This document shows positions 46,237 through 62,185 of a DNA stretch of 64,000 nucleotides, in pieces. The stretch's first letter is position 1. Each line of letters starts with the position of its first letter. The DNA lies in assembly GCA_964017065.1 (NCBI GenBank), contig OZ024789.1, forward strand, positions 2,600,657 through 2,664,656, in the 5' to 3' direction. Both the position numbers and the translations under genes were made by a program. The notes beneath the pieces were generated by a model that saw only the letters and a program-made list of their open reading frames with translations, did no database searches and had not been told where the DNA came from. The stretch comes from Haliclona indistincta. Lineage: Eukaryota; Porifera; Demospongiae; Haplosclerida; Chalinidae.

Positions 46237-49200
46237 ATGGCGAAATCATTTGTTCTCTGCTTTGCTGCAGTGAGTGTGTTGTTATTAAATCAGACTTTCA
46301 GCAAAATGACGCTACCTGAGCCGAGCAAAACGTGAGTCATAATTATTTTGCCCCGGACTCAGTGAATCAAGATCATGCTTTCAAACTGTAAAGGTTTCGT
46401 TTTGATCTTGTATACACTACCCGTACAACGGTGAGTTCATGCTCTGGCCCTCGTCCTACGGTTGTACTGAGCACGAGGTATAAACTTGAGGACGATAATG
46501 AAACTTCAGATGTGTACTCAGACTGGGCTCTGATGCAAGTTTACTCTGCAGGTATTAAATTATGGTGTACATTGCGATGAAAATGAATTAGTTTACTTAA
46601 AATTCACAGACATAGATTGTAACTATCATCCAAATATCACACTACCTGATAGATCAAATGGAGAGCGCTACCAGTTCAGAATTCAATTCAGCTGTGCAAA
46701 TGTCTGTCATTGTGTTACAATTGGTAATGTATCCGATCCTTATGGACAAATACGTGAAAAATGGAGTGAAATATGGGACACGAATGCTAATTCTGGTTTG
46801 CTTTGTAGTTTGAATTCATCAGAACATAGAAGTTACTATTCTCGGAGCTTTCATTTTGTCAACTACAGTAGCGGAATTTTTTTAAATGTAACAAATGACA
46901 TTAATGCAAACAGGGTTAGAAATAGTCCTTGTTCTAATCTAATAATTCCTGATGCTGCAAAAACATCATCATGCTTTTTCCACTCGGCTTCCACACTCAA
47001 TCCAGCAGTAACTATTTCCCCATCATCCTTCACGATAATATCCTTCAGCACACTACATGTTGAGACATCTTCAATGTCAACTAAGAAAATATCAAGCACG
47101 ACCACTCAAGACGTACCTGCATTGACTCATACTACACTACCGATAGTGCCGCCAAGCCGGCCATCCTCCTTATGTCCCACGGATGGCATTTGGAATGAAA
47201 CACTGGCTTGTGAAGAATTAAAAATTGTGGTTTGTCCAAATAACCCACTAGCAAAAAATGGTTAGTGATTTATGAAGCATAGTTATAAAATTCTATTTTC
47301 TTTGCCGTTAGTTACTCGTCAATGTCGTTGCAATGGAACATGGGATTCAAATCCCTGTCAAGCATCTTTTAGCAATGTGGAGGAGCTGGTACGTATTATT
47401 AATTACAAATTGCTGTGTCATATGGTACTAGAACCTGATAATCTTCTGTGCGCAGATATTACAAGGGCTTGCTGAAGATGGTCTTAGACTACTACTTGAA
47501 CTACCTTCGAACAGCATTAACAATACTCAGAGACTACAAGTGCTGAAGAGCGCATTTGAAACACAGTTATTAATGGGAATCAATGTTGGATTTGTAAAGG
47601 TATTATGCTGATGATGATAATACAGCTGATTGCATATCTATCACTTAGGTATCCATCCAAATTATTAATACAATTCCAGTTGAAGAGGTAATAATAATAA
47701 TAATTATACATTCTGTTATTAAAAATTTTCTGTAGAATTTTGCTGATAATAGTAAATTTTTCTCAGTTCTGGATGAGATAGCACTTAGTCTCAGGCGCAA
47801 TTTAACTATTACATCAGCAGATGGATTAATAGGTATGATAGTAAATTATTATGCTAAAATATTACTGTCACAACAGATGCTACATCATTGCCGCTCGGCA
47901 ATGATATGTAGGGATGATTATTAATAATGCATGAAACACTCAGCTCCATAATAAAAATCATTAGAAAACACATTAATAGTGATTAATATACTGTTAATTT
48001 TATGCTACGTACTTGTAGTGTTGAGAGTGCAAGAAGTGTTTTCTGGTGTCAGCAATGTGCTGGGAATACAAGTTAACAATAGCTACATTAGTCTACCTGG
48101 AGAACTGTTTCATCAATCACAATCAGGTATTTATTTCAGCCTGATATAATATTTATTTTATTATGAAATTTCATGTATGATAATATAGTATTTGTCGCTT
48201 CATTCTATTTTGAAAACTTAATTCATCTCTTTCCAAGCAATGAGAAGTAAGTTTCATATCATGGCAAGTCCAAGTCTGTTTATTGCAATCATTATTAGCC
48301 TCTCTCCACTGATTATCTCCTCTGCACTAAGCTGTCAAGATTGTCGTACCAGCAACCTAACAGAGAATGTGACCATTCTCTTTGACCTGCCTCCAAGAAT
48401 GGGCAACAATAAAACTGAATGTGTGTTCATAGATTTAAAGTAAGTATCATGTGAAAGGATCAGTTTATCTGCATGTGTTTACTGCTTAGAAGTGAAAATG
48501 ACACAGACATTTGGAAGAGCAATGGTTGTTCAACTGTGAAGTTTAATAATGGCTCTATTATGTGTTCCTGTGATCATCTTACACACTTTGCCATTCTTTT
48601 AAGCCCTGGTACACAGGTATGTGTTCTAGCAAATAAAAGAAACATGAAACTTAATTACATAACTTACTTTCACACAACAAAGAATTCTTTAGTACACCAA
48701 AAAGTATTGACAGTCATAGGACAAGTGTTTGTGTCTATCTCGCTGGTGTTCCTGTTGGCCACTATTCTGACATTTGTACTACAGAAGTAATTATATGAAT
48801 TACTCATGCATGTTCACTCATTTGTAACTGCATAACAGGTCTCTTTGGAACATGCGTAACTATATTCACTGTATGTTGTGTGCCAACTTGATTGCTGCCC
48901 AGCTCTTGTTTGTAGTGGGTGTGGAGAGAACTGAGAATAAGGTAAAGTAGTGTCCTTCTGTTGTGACTCAATGATCATCCACTCTCCTGCACACAGGCTG
49001 TTTGTTCAGCCATTGCTGTGTTGCTCCACTACCTGTTCCTGGTGGTGTTCATGTGGATGCTAATGGAGGGTGTGGTCTTGTACCTAGTATTAGTCAAAGT
49101 GTTTGTCAAACACCAAATCAAGCGTTACATTACTTCCTTTACAATAACAAGCTATGGTTAGTAAAATGCATAATAAGAACAGAACCTATTTTTCTTCAGA

Positions 49201-49966
49201 ATCTGATGTATATATGCAGGAATACCTTTTCTATACATGTTGGTAGTAGTCCCTCTAGGATTTCTAGTGAACACTGGTGATAGCGGAAATCATTACGGAC
49301 AATATAACACTCAAAATGAGCAACTTACTGCGTATGTGACATAATTACACAAAATAATAATATCTTATAAAATATTTTTATCTGTCGCTTTAGGTGCTGG
49401 CTGAGATATGATAGTCACTTTATTTGGGCTTTTATTGCTCCAGTCATTCTTATCATTCTGGTTAGTAGACAATCATTATTATCACTTTAGATCACATCTC
49501 TGATCGTACATGTAGGTCAACATTGGGTTTCTGATCATGGCTATCGTTGTACTGCACCGTTTAGCAAAAGAGAAAAATGAAAATAAGCCTAACATCGAAA
49601 CAGCTAAGTATGTATTACAATGGTAAAAAGATGTCACCTAGCCTGCATTCATGAAGGTACTGGATAAAGGTGGTTACTACTTTGGTGATTGTGATGGGTA
49701 TAGCATGGATTGGTAATGTACTCTTCTTTGATGTCAACCTAATCTTCGTTGCCTACATCATGACCATCTTCATTGCTGGTCAAGGAATAATTATTTTCAT
49801 CTTGTTTGTACCTCTCTCAAAACAGGTTTGTGTATGTACGTGAGTGTTTAGTGTTACTTTTAAAGCAATATAGGTGAGAGATGGCTACAAAACTTGGTGG
49901 AAGAAGCAACGAGAATTGTCAATTGCAGCAACACTCCTGCACTTTGAGCGAATCATTGCAAAATAA
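46237..49966 (+). CDS. Adhesion G-protein-coupled receptor
   Basis: Eighteen exons with consistent phases: 46237-46331, 46394-46551, 46610-47260, 47312-47388, 47456-47599, 47649-47687, 47736-47832, 48019-48126, 48238-48439, 48490-48616, 48683-48786, 48839-48941, 48997-49156, 49220-49331, 49394-49460, 49516-49607, 49657-49825 and 49874-49966; 865 residues. A signal peptide (MAKSFVLCFAAVSVLLL) is followed by a glycosylation-rich N-terminus with a Ser/Thr stretch and a GAIN-like region (NLTENVTILF). The GPS motif is CSCDHLTHFAIL, with HL-T as the self-cleavage site. Seven helices follow in exons 11-17, including WMLMEGVVLYLV in helix 3. The cytosolic tail is short (about 30 residues). No lectin, LRR or other named adhesion domain was recognised, so the ligand is unknown. 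Confidence 0.93.
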
Positions 49967-50734
49967 ACATGTCAGTCTAAAACCTATACATGTAGATATA
50001 GGGGGTTGCAATGACATAATGCTTGCATGAGTATATGGATGGATAAACAGCCATGTTGGATTACATGTCGATTGTACCAAATGTATACCTCTACTGCATT
50101 GATTGTAATGCCGTTGGACGATAGTAAAATTATTCCTAGTGTCTACGTATGCATGCATTCAGCGTGCAAGCCCAAAAACTAAACATGATGATATCAGCGG
50201 TAACCTTGTTAACCCTTTAATTACTAAATTATCTTGCTGAAATTTTAACCTCGTAAATGCTGACCACTTCTCTCGTGAATATCTCGTGTGTCTTTTGTGC
50301 TACTGGTCTCAAATTTGCGTCCTTTTACGCCAGTGAGTAGCCGCAATTGCCCACACTCAAGTCAGTCAATATGCCCCTCCCACTTCGAAAGTGAAGCCGA
50401 TAAAGTGCAACGGCCTCGTCAAATTTTGCTCAAAGTTAGTACTTTGGGGCTGGATACTGAAAAGTACACACAAATAGCAGTGGTTTTGTTGAGTGCAAAA
50501 TGTAGCCCAGATCATAGAGAATGTCCCAAAATGTGTTTCCGAGCACCCTGAAGCCATAAAATGTCCCAATTTTCTTGGCAGCCATTTTGTTTTTCCTAAA
50601 ATGTTGTGAATTTTGCACTGAAGCCATAGAAATGCCAAAGCCAATACGTTTAGCGCAGGGGGCGCGCCGAAAACCGGTCAATTTTATGCGGTTATTTGTA
50701 TTCTTCAATTTGGCTTAATCTCGGAATATTTTAA

Positions 50735-51405
50735 GGTGGCGGGTACCCTTTCGCCCACGCAACATGAATATTGTTATTTTATGTAAACTTGTGGTGATAA
50801 TAATTATAATCATAGCAAAATGTAGCACGTGAGCTTGTACAATAATACAACTGTAGTTCACTCGCCGACTCGCTACTGGTGAACAGTTTCTGCGTCAAAG
50901 TTTGCGAACAGCTCTATTCAGCGGACCGTCTGACCAGGTTTTTTCGGTTGTACGATGTCTTGGGCAGTCACAAGGGGTAAAAACATTGTCGGGGGAGTTG
51001 CCGTTCGAGATTTATGGCTCGAAGAAGGCGAACGCTCGCCCTGGCTAGCTGACATATCGACTCGTTTCTCTGCGCCAACTTACCAGGACACCTGCAGACT
51101 CTCTATGTGACTCCGCTGTATGTAGAAGAGTTGGCTAGTGGTATTTGTTCGCGTTTCTCTTACGAGCCTGGGACAAAAGTTGACGTGGAAACTCGAAAAA
51201 TTCATGATGTGCGTGCTGGTTGCTGCCGACAAGCTAATTTGCATTTAAGCCTAGTTTTAAAGCTGCTGCAGAAGAGCAATCTTTGGCGTCTCGATTACTA
51301 GTTCTTATAGCGTTGTAGCGTGTTTCATCTTAACACAGCGATTATATATACACTAGCATACAAACGTATGAATAATTAATTAATGAGCAAAGGGTACCCG
51401 CCACC
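50735..51405. mobile_element. TTAA-flanked element B nested in element A
   Basis: A perfect 17-base inverted repeat, GGTGGCGGGTACCCTTT at 50735-50751 and its complement at 51389-51405, is flanked by TTAA (50731-50734, 51406-51409). 671 bases. Confidence 0.88.
50955..51301 (+). other. Two short coding-like frames inside element B
   Basis: From the ATG at 50955 the frame MSWAVTRGKNIVGG runs to TGA at about 51107. A second frame overlapping it (LYVEELASGICSRF onwards) runs to TAG at 51299-51301. Together they look like a frameshifted or spliced small ORF of about 115 codons; no family recognised. It may be a captured gene fragment. Confidence 0.3.
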
Positions 51406-51482
51406 TTAACACTTTTTGATAAAGTTATGGTGTCTGAAGTATGTATGTCGCCAAAAGGCGACAATAGGGGTTAAAGGGTTAA

Positions 51483-52711
51483 CTGCAACCCCTCTAATTA
51501 TGCTGCAATTGCAAATTTAATTTCCATGCTTATGTATGCAGGCTGTATCTAAGGAGCTTTAAAGAAGTAGAAACGGAATCATGTTATAGTTGTTCAATCA
51601 GTACAATAGAGCTAGTATCATTTTCAACATTATGCATGTAATAGTGCATACTCTGGAAAGATGACATTGTCATGGGACCTTTATAATGGAAATCCTGAAT
51701 TCTTGTCTTTATTTTGTTTATCATTGGTGTATTTGTACATCATTAGTCATATCACTTTTGTTGACTGCATTATTACTTCTTCATTGTACACACTTACTGT
51801 GTTCTTACCAGTTGATATCCTTGTTAATACACTCCTTCCACCTTTACATATAGCAAAGCAATCTAAAAAGGGCCACATAAACGAAACCAGGGTACCTTAG
51901 TAAACAGGTACTATGCACAATACTACGACCCTTGCAGGAGGACCAACAGTGTGGCTCTTACTGCAGGTGTTCCACCACAACATTAGTAGATCATGAGTCA
52001 CAGCCGGTCATGTCAGTGGACTAATTGCTCTCCGGTACATGTACAAGATCAGATTAGGTGGGGTGGAAGCACACAGAGTAATAGGAAGAGTGTTAGTACG
52101 TAGGAAGGAATAGGAGGAGGAAAAGTGCATGCACATAATGTGTGACGCAGGTAAGAATTATATATAGGGAGGATTTTATTAGTCCATGGAAATAAATTAT
52201 GACATGCTAGTGATGGGATGGATACTTATATTTCTTTAGTGTCAACAGCCGTCTTCAAAGTGCGTAATGCAGCAAGAATAAAGGATATGCAAGGGTCTTG
52301 AGTTAATTGTTTCGGATCTACAAATTAACCAAGGAAATAGCATGCTGCCTCATTGACCCCAGCTTTACGTGATTACATGATTGTCAGTCCTATCTCTCAG
52401 ACCACACCTTCCACTTCAGCCTTGCATTCTGAAGAGGGTGTGGTTTAATGATCGTGTGGAGGTCATCATGTAATAAGACTCTTGTTTGCTACGAGATACA
52501 AACCAAATTAAAAATATTATTGGTGCCGGGTGGTCTGTTTTTCATTGTAATAAAATGAACTGTGTATTCTTGATTTTTGTATCTTGAACTGTCCAATATG
52601 ATAGGATAGAACATTACTATACAGTGGACAAACAGTACAAGGGTCTTTGCTGACAATACATTCTGCTTAGAAAGGTACAGAATATAGAAAATAGGTTGCA
52701 ATTTCTATTTT
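51483..52711. other. Intergenic, nothing recognised
   Basis: AT-rich DNA between element A and the large inverted repeat; no coding frame longer than about 80 codons and no repeat identified. Confidence 0.4.
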
Positions 52712-54461
52712 TCGAATAGCCTCGCCTCCAGTCCACACCCTTCAGTTAGTGGACAGTCAGCGCTTGCGCGAGATTCTACGTATACTTCATAAGGGAGGGC
52801 GGGGTAATTTCGCCCACGGGGTAATTCCGCTCATTCCAAGTTCGAGCAGCTGATGCCTGCAAACAAGCAAACGAACGGCAGCAGCAAAGTGCTGAATAAA
52901 TAGCTACACTATATAGCTATACTGAACTGCTCAAGCAAGCGCATGAGCTTGCTTTCTTTTGATAAAAAAATTAATATCTTTTCATCATGGTAGACGAAAA
53001 ACTACAAAAAAACTTCCTAAAACTTACTTAGCTCAATCATGCTTTATACTCAGAGCCTCGTGTAAGCATAGAATGGATTAGTAATAGTCAATTATACTAT
53101 AAAAAAGTTTGGGATGCTCAGACACTCCAGATCTCTGACTGCAAGCGGCTTTGGAGCGCACTCACGAGGAAGAAATTTTAAAGAGGTGTGGCTTGCTGAA
53201 ATAGAGAGCTAGAGGTTAAGATCCACGTTACGGTGAACGTTGAATTATTGTGACGTCACGTTTATGACCACGCCCCTCATTTATTGTCTTTTTCACGGTG
53301 AATTTCAACGTTTTTCACGACAAAACAACGTAAATGCAACCCAGCGCTATAGCGTGGGCTAGCTCGTGCAACTCGTGTTTAGAACAGATGCCTGACGTTT
53401 CTTTAAGTAAGTTCTTGATGTGTAGAGGGTTTATAAGCAAGCTATGACTGTGTGACACTGACAGGTCGACCCTAGCGCTCAGTACATCTGCATACCGTCT
53501 CGGCCGCCAACTCTGACTATGCCAGGATTCCGCTGGAGCGTGAAGCTAGACAAAGGTTTATGTCTCGAAGTATTCAAAACGCGTCCTCAAAGAAACTGCT
53601 GATTGGGAGATGGTGGCAACCAGTCTCGGCGCCGAGACTTCCGAGCAGGCGCCTGCAGCACTTCCAAAAGCCAGGGGGTGCAGCTACGTTTATTTTACCT
53701 CCTTGCTCTCTACATAGTCCAGGCAGCGACACTCAGCAGCCAGCAGTTGTTCCCTAGCCTGCACGAGCTCGAGCGCGACAAGCAGCGACCGTGATATTAA
53801 CAATTTATTTTACCGCCCATTTTCACCGTTAACGCGTGACGTCACATTTTAAAATTTTGATAAGGGGTTGTCATCCGCCTCCTCGCACAGGCCGGAAATA
53901 CCTCCTCGCACAGGCCGGAAATAGTCAGACCTTGTCATCCGCCCACCTCCTCGCACAGGCCGGAAATCTCAATTACAGGCCGGAAGCTTCTATAAAGCTC
54001 CACCAAAGGTAGCACTATCTGGAGATTGCTTGGAAGATAGCTGATGCTCCTTGCTCCTGATGCTGGCGCTACTGTTTAGCCGTCTTCACGTGTAAGTTAG
54101 TACTGTACGTACATGTACCTAGTCTCGATTCCCCTGCACTGTCTGCTATTCCCCACTGATCAACACACACCAACAGTGTGCTAATTATACATACTAATGT
54201 GTAGTGTATGTTGTGTGTATGCCTCGGTGTATGTTGTGTGTGTACGTGCCTGCATAGATAATAAAGTAATTCAGACCTCCCCAATGTCAAAATGCAATGC
54301 GTGCATGTACTAATCTATGTACATCATGATTCTACATAGAGCAAGATTGATACAATGTGAATAGATGCCTAGTAGTCGATGTGTAGGCATTAGAGGGTTA
54401 AGCATTTTGTTGTGTAGGTCAATATGTGTGTCGTCAATAGCATGACTGTCTATTATCCCTG

Positions 54462-54534
<73 letters not shown>

Positions 54535-55942
54535 TCTTTCTCCTCAATAACCAGTTGCCATAGCATCTTTGTGTGTCACAAGGATGCTGCTCCCTATTGG
54601 TCTTGCATTCTATGCTTGCAGTGCTATGTTGGTGTAATTGTAATACCCAATAGCTAAACCACAAACCAGCAACAAAGTCACTACGTAGTCTGGACAGCAG
54701 TTGAGTAAAATGAATTGATGGCTACTGCACGCTAGACACTACCATGCATGCATGAACTTAATTATGTAATTGGTGGCCCGAACTGTTCATGGCTATGTAC
54801 AGTAGCAGATGGCTTCACCTATAGCTGAACCTTGATCTGTTTACTTGAGTCACTTGACATGGGTTGTCAGCTAGGGTGGCATGGATAGTGGTTAGAGTAC
54901 TTGTCATCATGGAATCCGTAGCCATCAAAGAGTTAAATTATCGCTCTCCCCTCTCTCTCTCGTTGTCTTTGTTTTAGTCCCTCTCAATGTTTCTATCTCT
55001 GTATTTTCATCTCTAATAACTCTGTACATGTAGCTCTCTCCAAATCTGTCTGCTTTCACTCTCTATCTTACACACATTATAAGCAAAAGCAAAATCTGTG
55101 TATGCATGTGCATGAGTGCGTACGTGTGCATGAGTGCGTGTGTGTGTGTGTGTAAAAATTCACCTCCTAAAATTTTTACAAATAAAACAAGCTCTACTAG
55201 AAAAGCAAAAAGATGATATTATGTGAGATGATGGAATAGTTATAAATGAGCTTCTGCTGATTGAAGGTCAATTATGAAACCTGAATGAAAGTCAGGTTTC
55301 ATAATGCGTGCAAGTTTTCCTGCACGCACATTCTCAATCACTTACATAATTTGTGCTCACACTCTCTCTCTCACACTAGTCTTCATCTCTCAAACTATGT
55401 CTGATTGACTGCACTGATGAGATCCGATAGATCGAAACAGTCTGATAACTCATGTTGTCGACTGTCTGCAGTTTCAGATTCTATGTTTCTGTTCTCTCTT
55501 TCAATTATTATTTTGTTCAGCAAAAATTAATGTGTTCACGTTGTTAAAAATGTAGATCTAATCATACGATTGTTTCAGCTGTGTTCTATCAATAATGTAT
55601 TTCACAAGTACTATACTAGCCTCATCCCCAGGCCACACCCTCCTTCCTCGTTCATCCCCTCAGCAGGGGGAGTGGCCTGGAGGAGGCTAGTACTATACAT
55701 GAGATAAATGTAGTACAGGTGTATCACATTATTATCGCATGTGAGACATTGCTTTGAGTTTGACAAACATGAATCAAACGACTTGTATGTGAACTCTGTG
55801 ATGCAGTATAATGAGTTTCGTACTGTGTAGCTGGTCAGCTTTGAGTTAGTGCATAGTGCAACGAATATTCCTGTCTCAAGACAATAAGGTTGGAGAATCA
55901 GTCTATGGTTAGGTAAGCATATCAAGAAGCCAATTGAACACC
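52712..55942 (+). repeat. Left arm of giant inverted repeat
   Basis: 53868-55942 is the near-continuous reverse complement of 58871-61034. Outside it, shorter collinear matches continue: 53211-53241 with 61062-61090, 52790-52817 with 61599-61626, and 52712-52752 with 61916-61960. The arm contains a TC microsatellite (54470-54540), two hairpins (ATTATGAAACCTGA with its complement near 55272; 55616-55692) and four GGCCGGAAAT/GGCCGGAAGC motifs near 53890-53990. No gene in the core arm. Confidence 0.9.
53519..53790 (+). pseudogene. Myb/SANT-like protein fragment, frameshifted
   Basis: From the ATG at 53519, MPGFRWSVKLDKGLCLEVFK leads to a TGA at about 53600. One base later another frame continues ADWEMVATSL. 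The W-x-D-x-x-L-C-E-V ... DW-VA-L spacing recalls Myb/SANT-like DNA-binding domains that are abundant in sponge and cnidarian repeat proteins (recall). It lies in the 53242-53867 part that the right arm of the inverted repeat lacks. Confidence 0.35.
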
Positions 55943-57293
55943 ATTATTATTTCATAATAATTTGTTGCTTTTGTTTCTGTCCTATATTTCTCCATATTGT
56001 ACATGCCTGTGTAGAGTAGTTGCTGGGATGTTGTACATTTGCAGAGGATATTATTTTTAGCTGCTTGTCTATCAGAATTCCATCAAATCGCTATTGTAGA
56101 TTCCATGCTACCGCTACACGCTTTGATCATTAATTTTTGTCTAACTTCAGGAGATGCCAGCGTTCCCAGTAGACAGCAAAGTTTCACCAGTTAACTAGAA
56201 TGCAATCAAGAGAGTGATCACCGTAGACCCAACAGATGCACCTACCTTATGGCGAAATAGTTTATCCAGGCGATCTGTAGTTTTGCAGTATAGCTAAGGT
56301 TAATACTTCCGATTCACCCGGTATTTTTGAATTACCGCGGCTTAACGAACTTATGTATGTTCATGCATAACTTTTTCGCTTGTCTTATCAACAATAAAAT
56401 TTTCAAGTAGAATAAACAATTCACCTAGCTACATCTGAGAGTAAAGCAGCACTGAACATAATAATACTGAACATCTGTTACATGCTCACAACTATGTATT
56501 CCAGTATTGGTTCGGATAATTTTACCGTAAAACTCAGCGCTTAAATTTATTACTAAAGTTAATACATCATAAGATGCAGCTTGCAAATCATTAGTAGTAG
56601 TCACAGTGGTTTGGTGACTGATAGCAGCACAAGGAGTATCACCAACTATCTCTCACTAAACATACCATCACTAGTCTACGTACTACTACAGTGCTGTACT
56701 GGTATGGTTCAGTGATGTTTTGCACTACCAATCAGACTGAACCAGACTGAAATTAGCATCCATGTTATTACTGCCAGGAGAAGGCCTTTTCCGTATGTTC
56801 CTGTGGTGTGTGTGATTAGGCGATGATCCAAGTCCCAGATCAGAAATAAAATTAATGTTTCCATCAATACAGGTACATCTGGTCAAGGGCTTATCGAGCC
56901 GCGAAGGGGTTCGATAAGCCCTTGATCTGGTCTTGTATGATCACTCATGCCTCTATCCTTTACCACTGCTTTTGTTCCAGTTATTTCCAATTCCTAGCTT
57001 TAGTTGCGTTCGGTCACATCTATCTAGCGCTAAGTGCTCTTTGGGATTGATAGCGCACATTAACAATAAAATTAATTTTCTGTGTAAAAAGCTAACTTTT
57101 CATTATAGTAATTATTCTTGTTTAATTCTGTTACGTGAACAATAACAATATACAAGGGAAAAGAACTGAACTCAATCCATCACACAATTTTTTTAGATCA
57201 TACACAATACAAGAGAGCAATGGTTAGTGAATACTTATAATAAGTGTGAAATAATAGCTAGAAATGAATAACTAAAACAGAACGAATAGTAAA
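55943..57293. other. Loop of the giant inverted repeat, left part
   Basis: Unique AT-rich DNA without a gene. A strong hairpin, TCAAGGGCTTATCGA with its complement TCGATAAGCCCTTGA around a GC-rich loop, is at about 56882-56927. Confidence 0.5.
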
Positions 57294-57735
57294 TTAGCCA
57301 GCCTGGGAATGGCAGCATTCTGCAATTCCAAGTGGTCTGTCAGAGACATGATGACATGTTGCACGGCTGCCACGAATACAAGTCATGGCTGAATGTAGGA
57401 GAGAGAAGGATAATGAGCACCTTAACCAAGCCAGGGTAGTACTGTAGTGATAATTCTCTTTCATGGATATTTGATCTGTTAAAATTAATGTTGATTAAAT
57501 TGTGTTGCCTCACTGAGTCTCTTCCCATGCCACCAGTAGTGGAGAAAACAAGAGGAGTAAAAGACCAATTTTTGACTTGTTTGACTCTGTCACCATATTC
57601 TCTTTTCTTTGCTAGTTCATGATGACGATACAGGCTTGAAATACTGGATTGACGATAGCTCTGCACGTTTGGATAAAAAATCCTAATATCAAGAAATGAA
57701 CATTGCTGGCGTCCCCAGACAATACTAGCTGCTGT
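57294..57735 (-). pseudogene. Retroelement protein C-terminal fragment
   Basis: The first frame contains DIRIFYPNVQSY, RRHELAKK-like YRHHELAKKREYGDRV and FTPLVFSTTGGMGRDS. After a frame change the end reads STTLAWLRCSLSFSLLHSAM and CIRGSR before the stop at 57294. This block is a frequent end of reverse-transcriptase-type transposon proteins in sponges and cnidarians (recall). Truncated at its 5' end where the minisatellite begins, and frameshifted, hence dead. Confidence 0.65.
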
Positions 57736-58175
57736 TGCACTGCTGCACTGCTGTTGTACTAGCTGCTGCACTGCTGTTGTACTATAGCTGCCTCACTGCT
57801 GTTGTACTAGCTGCCTCACTGCTGTTGTACTAGCTGCCTCACTGCTGTTGTACTAGCTGCCTCACTGCTGTTGTACTAGCTGCCTCACTGCAGTTGTACT
57901 AGCTGCCTCACTGCAGTTGTACTAGCTGCTGCACTGCTGTTGTACTAGCTGCTGCACTGCTGTTGTACTATAGCTGCCTCACTGCTGTTGTACTAGCTGC
58001 CTCACTCCTGTTGTACTAGCTGCCTCACTGCTGTTGTACTAGCTGCCTCACTGCTGTTGTACTAGCTGCCTCACTGCTGTTGTACTAGCTGCCTCACTGC
58101 AGTTGTACTAGCTGCCTCACTGCAGTTGTACTAGCTGCTGCACTGCTGTTGTACTAGCTGCTGCACTGCTGCAGT
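57722..58175. repeat. 23-base minisatellite, about 19 copies
   Basis: Unit CTGTTGTACTAGCTGCCTCA plus CTG, with variants (CTGCACTG, CAGTTG, CTATAG). A higher-order pattern is visible: the series of variants from about 57750 to 57950 is repeated from about 57955 to 58160. Confidence 0.95.
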
Positions 58176-58599
58176 GCAAAATTGAATCACAGCAGTCTAG
58201 ATAGTAATGTTTCATACTGCATTACTAGTAACAGAATACATGAATGCTTAAAACAGCACTCAACTATCTTTACACTGGTCACTACCTCAGTACCAATCCA
58301 GTAGCACGTGTTTGGTGCGAGAGAATGGCTTGCATGCTTCCATAGTTCAGCTTCTGCTGCTTGCATGCTTCCATAGTTTTGCTGCTTGCATACTGTGATG
58401 GTTCTGCTGCTTGCATGGTTCTGCTGTCCTTCCATGAATATGTTGCTCATGCAGTTACATGCTTCCACCGTATAGTTTTACTGATTATGCTTCCATGGTT
58501 CTGCTACTTGCATGCTTCAATTATTCTGTTCGATCCCTGATGCATCTGCTGCTTACACATATGCATCTCGACCGAGGCTTCACTCCTTTGGTGCTTCAT

Positions 58600-58672
58600 T
58601 ACTACTGCAGTTGGTCTAACATAGTTACTACTGCAGTTGGTCTAACATTGTTACTACTGCAGTTGGTGTAAT
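58600..58672. repeat. 27-base tandem repeat, three copies
   Basis: Unit TACTACTGCAGTTGGTCTAA plus CATAGT-like bases. Upstream (58320-58510) the phrase GCATGCTTCCATAGTT also recurs irregularly. Confidence 0.8.
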
Positions 58673-58870
58673 TTTTCTACATAGCACACAATGTTATGCA
58701 TTGTCTAGTAGTATGATTGTTTGTAGCTAATGGAACAAGTCTATGCAGGTTAAAGTAGTGCGTAGTCTGTGTCGCCAGTGTGGTCTGCCTGACAAGAGGT
58801 CGAAGGTGGAGTGTGTTTTAAGGTTACAAAAACAATATAATTATAACATGAAAAATGACTACATTAAAGT

Positions 58871-61960
<3,090 letters not shown>

Positions 61961-62185
61961 CTGCAATGAGTGTTCAAATACAAAACTTGAAAAGTTGGCT
62001 AAAATTTGATTTTTGAACTGTCAGTTTCTTACCAGTTGATATCCTTATAAACAGCTAGTCTTGTACTATTCCAGCAGACTATAGAAAGAAGAGTCAGATA
62101 ATGTACACATTAAATAGATTCACTAGCACGCAATGAGATTCGCAACTGCATTAAATTTTGTGCTTTCAGATTAGCAAGCTACGTA

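Larger units (their letters stand above)
50213..51478. mobile_element. TTAA-flanked element A (piggyBac-like ends)
   Basis: CCCTTTAA at 50213 and TTAAAGGG ending at 51478 are exact complements, and TTAA lies directly outside each (50209-50212, 51479-51482). TTAA duplications with CCC/GGG termini are typical of the piggyBac group (knowledge). No transposase. It lies just downstream of the adhesion GPCR. Confidence 0.75.

Noticed and set aside
57722..58175. CRISPR-like array
   Set aside because: Units are contiguous without unique spacers and the genome is eukaryotic; it is a minisatellite.
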